From: an uncultured Lachnospiraceae bacterium
GTDB taxonomy: Bacteria > Bacillota > Clostridia > Lachnospirales > Lachnospiraceae
Direction of reading: 5' to 3'
Assembly (NCBI GenBank): GCA_934418055.1
Contig: CAKRWX010000123.1
Span: forward strand, 1 to 7,154
DNA length: 7,154 nt
Shown here: positions 5,000-7,154 of the stretch, in pieces
How positions within the stretch are numbered: position 1 is the stretch's first letter
Layout of the letters: every line of letters starts with the position of its first letter
The notes under the pieces: model-generated
What the model was told of the DNA's origin: nothing
The model's input: the letters and a program-made list of their open reading frames with translations, nothing else
Database searches by the model: none
Position numbers and translations under genes: made by a program

Positions 5000-5926
5000 T
5001 CAATCCTCAGACAGGACTTTTAAGAGGACTTCCTGCAAAGCCAGAGCAGCTTTCGAATGGTAACGGCCTGGGGCCAGTGCGGCAGCCAGTTCCGCAGAAG
5101 CGCCGTCAGATCCCAGAGACAGAAAATGTGCCTCCCGGAAATAATGCCGGGAGCTGTAGTAGGTAAAGGCCAGCCCATGGCCTGCAGCAGCCAGAGCGGC
5201 AGCCATCAGCGCTGTCAGGGATTCGTTGCAGGTGATGGGCTGGAGTCCGTTTTTGTTGAAAACACGGCGGGATTCCCGGCCGAGAATGGTATCGTAATCA
5301 CTTAAGAAAAATTCATATTGAATGGCGTCTGTTAAGTTTACATAACACGGAATCCGGGAAGTGGTCTGGGAGTTTGGAGAAAATTTCCGGGCCATTTTTG
5401 TGATGGGGTGATTTTCGTGGGCGATCAGACAGATCTCGTCCCGCATGACAAAGGTTGGCTGGATTCTGGAATCGGAGACAGGAAGAACCAGCAGAGCCAC
5501 ATCGATTTCTCCGCTTAATAGCATCTGTTCCAATGCCATGGAATTCTTCTCCACAATCTGTACCCGGATTCCCGGATAATCCAGTTTAAAGGCATTTAAC
5601 ACCGGCGGCAGCAGGTAGGACCCGCGGAATCCGCTGATTCCGAGAATGACGCTTCCACTTTTTAATTCCTGCAGATCCTGGATCTCATCCTGGGTCCGGT
5701 GATATTCGGCTAATGTGGCATAGGCATATTTCACCATGATATTTCCTGCTTCCGTCAGTCGGACGCCTTTGGAGGTGCGGACAAATAACCGGCTTCCCAG
5801 ACTGCTTTCTAAGGTCTGAAGAAACTGGCTTAAGCTGGACTGGGCCATATAGAGCCGTTCAGCGGCCTTTGAGATACTTTTTTCTTCTGCAATCGCAATA
5901 AGATAATTTAATTCTTTGATTTCCAA
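5000..5926 (-). CDS. LysR-family transcriptional regulator (module 2)
   Basis: This 308-residue LysR-type regulator has a helix-turn-helix in the same register as the first LysR protein (KAAERLYMAQSSLSQFLQ, residues 20-37) and an effector-binding domain from about residue 90. It starts with TTG at 5926-5924, read on the minus strand. A GGGGGG tract (5938-5933) sits 6 nt upstream as the ribosome binding site, and the resulting start MEIKELNYL is typical of the family. The ATG at 5940 is out of frame. The gene is divergent from the DUF6282 gene, the classical arrangement for a LysR regulator and its target, and a T-N11-A box lies over its own predicted start, suggesting autorepression. Its stop codon touches that of the convergent TPM gene. 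Confidence 0.9.
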   Translation of the reverse strand: MEIKELNYLIAIAEEKSISKAAERLYMAQSSLSQFLQTLESSLGSRLFVRTSKGVRLTEAGNIMVKYAYATLAEYHRTQDEIQDLQELKSGSVILGISGFRGSYLLPPVLNAFKLDYPGIRVQIVEKNSMALEQMLLSGEIDVALLVLPVSDSRIQPTFVMRDEICLIAHENHPITKMARKFSPNSQTTSRIPCYVNLTDAIQYEFFLSDYDTILGRESRRVFNKNGLQPITCNESLTALMAAALAAAGHGLAFTYYSSRHYFREAHFLSLGSDGASAELAAALAPGRYHSKAALALQEVLLKVLSED

Positions 5927-5950
5927 AACAAACCCCCCATTTTTCCATAA

Positions 5951-5971
5951 GCTATCGGTTTTTCCGATGGC
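5951..5971. promoter_or_regulatory. LysR operator with T-N11-A core between divergent genes
   Basis: The arms GCTATCGG (5951-5958) and CCGATGGC (5964-5971) pair at 7 of 8 positions around TTTTT. T5955 and A5967 form the T-N11-A core of LysR boxes. Its centre, 5961, is about 65 bp upstream of the predicted DUF6282 transcript start and overlaps the predicted LysR start near 5966. These are the two positions expected for activation of the target and autorepression. Confidence 0.65.
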
Positions 5972-5972
5972 A

Positions 5973-5981
5973 AGTATAACA
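5973..5981 (-). promoter_or_regulatory. Extended -10 promoter of the module 2 LysR gene
   Basis: Read on the minus strand, 5981-5973 is TGTTATACT, an extended -10 close to consensus. There is no good -35 at 17 bp. Transcription would start near 5966, inside the LysR box, leaving a leader of about 40 nt. Confidence 0.45.
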
Positions 5982-5990
5982 TATTTTACC

Positions 5991-6019
5991 TTTTCCCGCT
6001 ATCTAAAAATGAATACAAT
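5991..6019 (+). promoter_or_regulatory. Candidate promoter of the DUF6282 and permease operon
   Basis: TACAAT (6014-6019) is a good -10. At 17 bp upstream lies TTTTCC (5991-5996), a poor -35, as is common for LysR-activated promoters. The predicted start is near 6026. Confidence 0.45.
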
Positions 6020-6061
6020 AAAGGTGCTTAAGCAAATGAGAATCAAGAGAGAGGAAAAGCA

Positions 6062-6925
6062 ATGGGAAAAGTATCCATGAAAGGCGTGTGCGATATGCAC
6101 GTACATACCAATCCAGATTTGAGACTGAGAGCTTATGATGATTTTGAACTGGCGGATGCGGCAATCCGTGTAGGCGCGAGAGCTATTGTCATTAAAACTC
6201 ATCTGGGATTTACCGTAAACCGGGCGTATCTGACGAACCAGTACGTGAAGCGGGTGTACGGGGAGAATACTGGATTCACCATGTATGGCGGTGTTGTGAT
6301 GAACAAGGTGATCGGCGGCATCAATCCGGAGGCAGTAGAAAAAGGACTGAAGCTGGGGGCAAAAGAGATCTGGCTTCCTACCCAGTCTGCGAAACGTCAT
6401 TTGGAGAAAATGGGCAAGAACCCGGCCGACGGGATCGAACTGGTAAGAGATGGCAAAGTAGTTCCTGAATTGTTAGATGTATTCAAGCTGATCAAGGATC
6501 ATGATGCAGTGTTAGGAACTGCCCATGTTTCACCGGAAGAGGCATTTGTGGTGGTAGAGGCTGCAAGAAATGCCGGGGTGAAGAAGATCGTGATCACTCA
6601 TCCGGAATGGTGGGTAGTAGATATGAGTATGGATGACCAGGTGCGTCTGGTGAAAGATTATGATGTCATTCTGGAACGCTGCTATGCCCAGAACATGGGT
6701 GGCGGCGCCTATAAGAGCAATCTGCCGGATAACTTAGAGATCATCAAAGCGGTGGGATATGAGCATGTGATGGTAGATACCGATGGTGGACAGACAGAAA
6801 ATCCGCATTGGGAACTGGCATTGGAAGAGTATATGCAGTATCTGGTAGATCACGGAATTCCGGAAGAGCAGGTTTACCATATGACAAAAACCATTCCATA
6901 TCGACTTCTTGGAATCGAAGAATAG
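6062..6925 (+). CDS. DUF6282 family protein, amidohydrolase-like metal-dependent hydrolase
   Basis: This 287-residue cytosolic protein belongs to the DUF6282 group, related to the amidohydrolase TIM-barrel superfamily. It shows an N-terminal HxH metal motif in DMHVHTNPD (His13, His15), Lys45 and His47 in IVIKTHLG, His155 in GTAHVS, His180 in ITHPEWW and Asp239/Asp241 in MVDTDGGQ. Together these resemble the ligand set of metal-dependent amidohydrolases. The reaction and substrate are unknown. GAGGA (6051-6055) is 6 nt before the ATG. The permease gene starts 12 bp after the stop, and the divergent LysR gene and box suggest substrate-inducible expression. Its role parallels that of the metallo-beta-lactamase-fold enzyme in module 1. 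Confidence 0.85.
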   Translation: MGKVSMKGVCDMHVHTNPDLRLRAYDDFELADAAIRVGARAIVIKTHLGFTVNRAYLTNQYVKRVYGENTGFTMYGGVVMNKVIGGINPEAVEKGLKLGAKEIWLPTQSAKRHLEKMGKNPADGIELVRDGKVVPELLDVFKLIKDHDAVLGTAHVSPEEAFVVVEAARNAGVKKIVITHPEWWVVDMSMDDQVRLVKDYDVILERCYAQNMGGGAYKSNLPDNLEIIKAVGYEHVMVDTDGGQTENPHWELALEEYMQYLVDHGIPEEQVYHMTKTIPYRLLGIEE

Positions 6926-6937
6926 GAGGATCAGAAA

Positions 6938-7154
6938 ATGTTAAGTGCTGCCATTATTTTTGCCATTGCACTGGCAATCTTTTTAGGATATAAGACCAAG
7001 ATCAACACCGGTCTGTTCTGTATTGTATTTGCGTATATTATCGGATGCTTTGTAATGGGATTAAAGCCAAAGCAGGTCATCGCTTACTGGCCGACCAACA
7101 CCATGTTCGTGATCTTGTCTGTGTCCCTGTTTTATAATTTTGCAGCGATCAACG
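6938..7154 (+). CDS. Ion-transporter-superfamily permease, N-terminal part (runs off the window)
   Basis: The first 72 codons are present. The start ATG follows AGGAGGA (6924-6930) by 7 nt, and this ribosome binding site overlaps the stop of the DUF6282 gene. The peptide is hydrophobic, with helices at about 2-17, 25-41 and 53-70. Its layout (FAI near residue 8, a Gly-Tyr-Lys turn, GLKPKQVIAYWPTNTMFVI at 41-59) lines up loosely with the start of the permease in module 1 (LQAKEALGYFANSNVIMI). It is therefore probably a second SLC13/dicarboxylate-type carrier that imports the substrate of the DUF6282 enzyme. The family call is provisional because most of the protein lies outside. Confidence 0.75.
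   Translation, partial: MLSAAIIFAIALAIFLGYKTKINTGLFCIVFAYIIGCFVMGLKPKQVIAYWPTNTMFVILSVSLFYNFAAIN

Noticed and set aside
4839..5063. Plus-strand frame over the TPM tail and the end of the LysR gene
   Set aside because: It is the shifted reading of the Gly/Ser tail, giving Ala-rich low-complexity sequence, and runs antisense into LysR.

Overview
The window reads as chromosomal DNA of an anaerobic, low-to-mid GC Firmicute, most likely a clostridial gut bacterium of the Lachnospiraceae type. This is inferred from strong AGGAGG-type ribosome binding sites, AT-rich intergenic stretches, sigma-A-type promoters, codon use, and the mix of LysR regulators with SLC13-type permeases and small orphan hydrolases. 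No identity search was possible.

Positions 1-500 hold no conventional gene but contain the most interesting structure. A 27-residue hydrophobic peptide gene (281-364, +) resembles the holin-like TxpA/BsrG-type toxins. It converges on a short antisense RNA (about 459 to 356, -) driven by a perfect consensus promoter (TTGACA, 17 bp, TATAAT). The two transcripts share a hairpin terminator. Two short direct repeats (GCCGGGG, and GGAGGT followed by a near-identical five bases) let the antisense RNA pair in trans with the toxin leader and its Shine-Dalgarno sequence. This is the layout of an Fst/par-like type I toxin-antitoxin system. A 26-bp imperfect inverted repeat frames the cassette. Positions about 513-711 show scraps of protein-like reading frame interrupted by stops and shifts, perhaps a decayed gene.

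Positions 764-4032 form module 1: a LysR regulator with its own terminator, a perfect TACTTA-N11-TAAGTA dyad downstream of it, then a metallo-beta-lactamase-fold hydrolase and an SLC13-like permease in one operon. Positions 4190-4999 encode a secreted or membrane-anchored TPM-domain protein with a glycine/serine tail. Its stop codon abuts the stop of the convergent second LysR gene.

Positions 5000-7154 form module 2: a LysR regulator (-) divergent from a DUF6282 amidohydrolase-like gene and the start of a second, distantly similar permease that runs off the window. A clear T-N11-A LysR box lies between them. The two modules repeat one plan (LysR, metal-dependent hydrolase, ion-transporter-superfamily permease). 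This suggests substrate-inducible uptake and hydrolysis of small organic acids or their derivatives, but the substrates cannot be read from the sequence.
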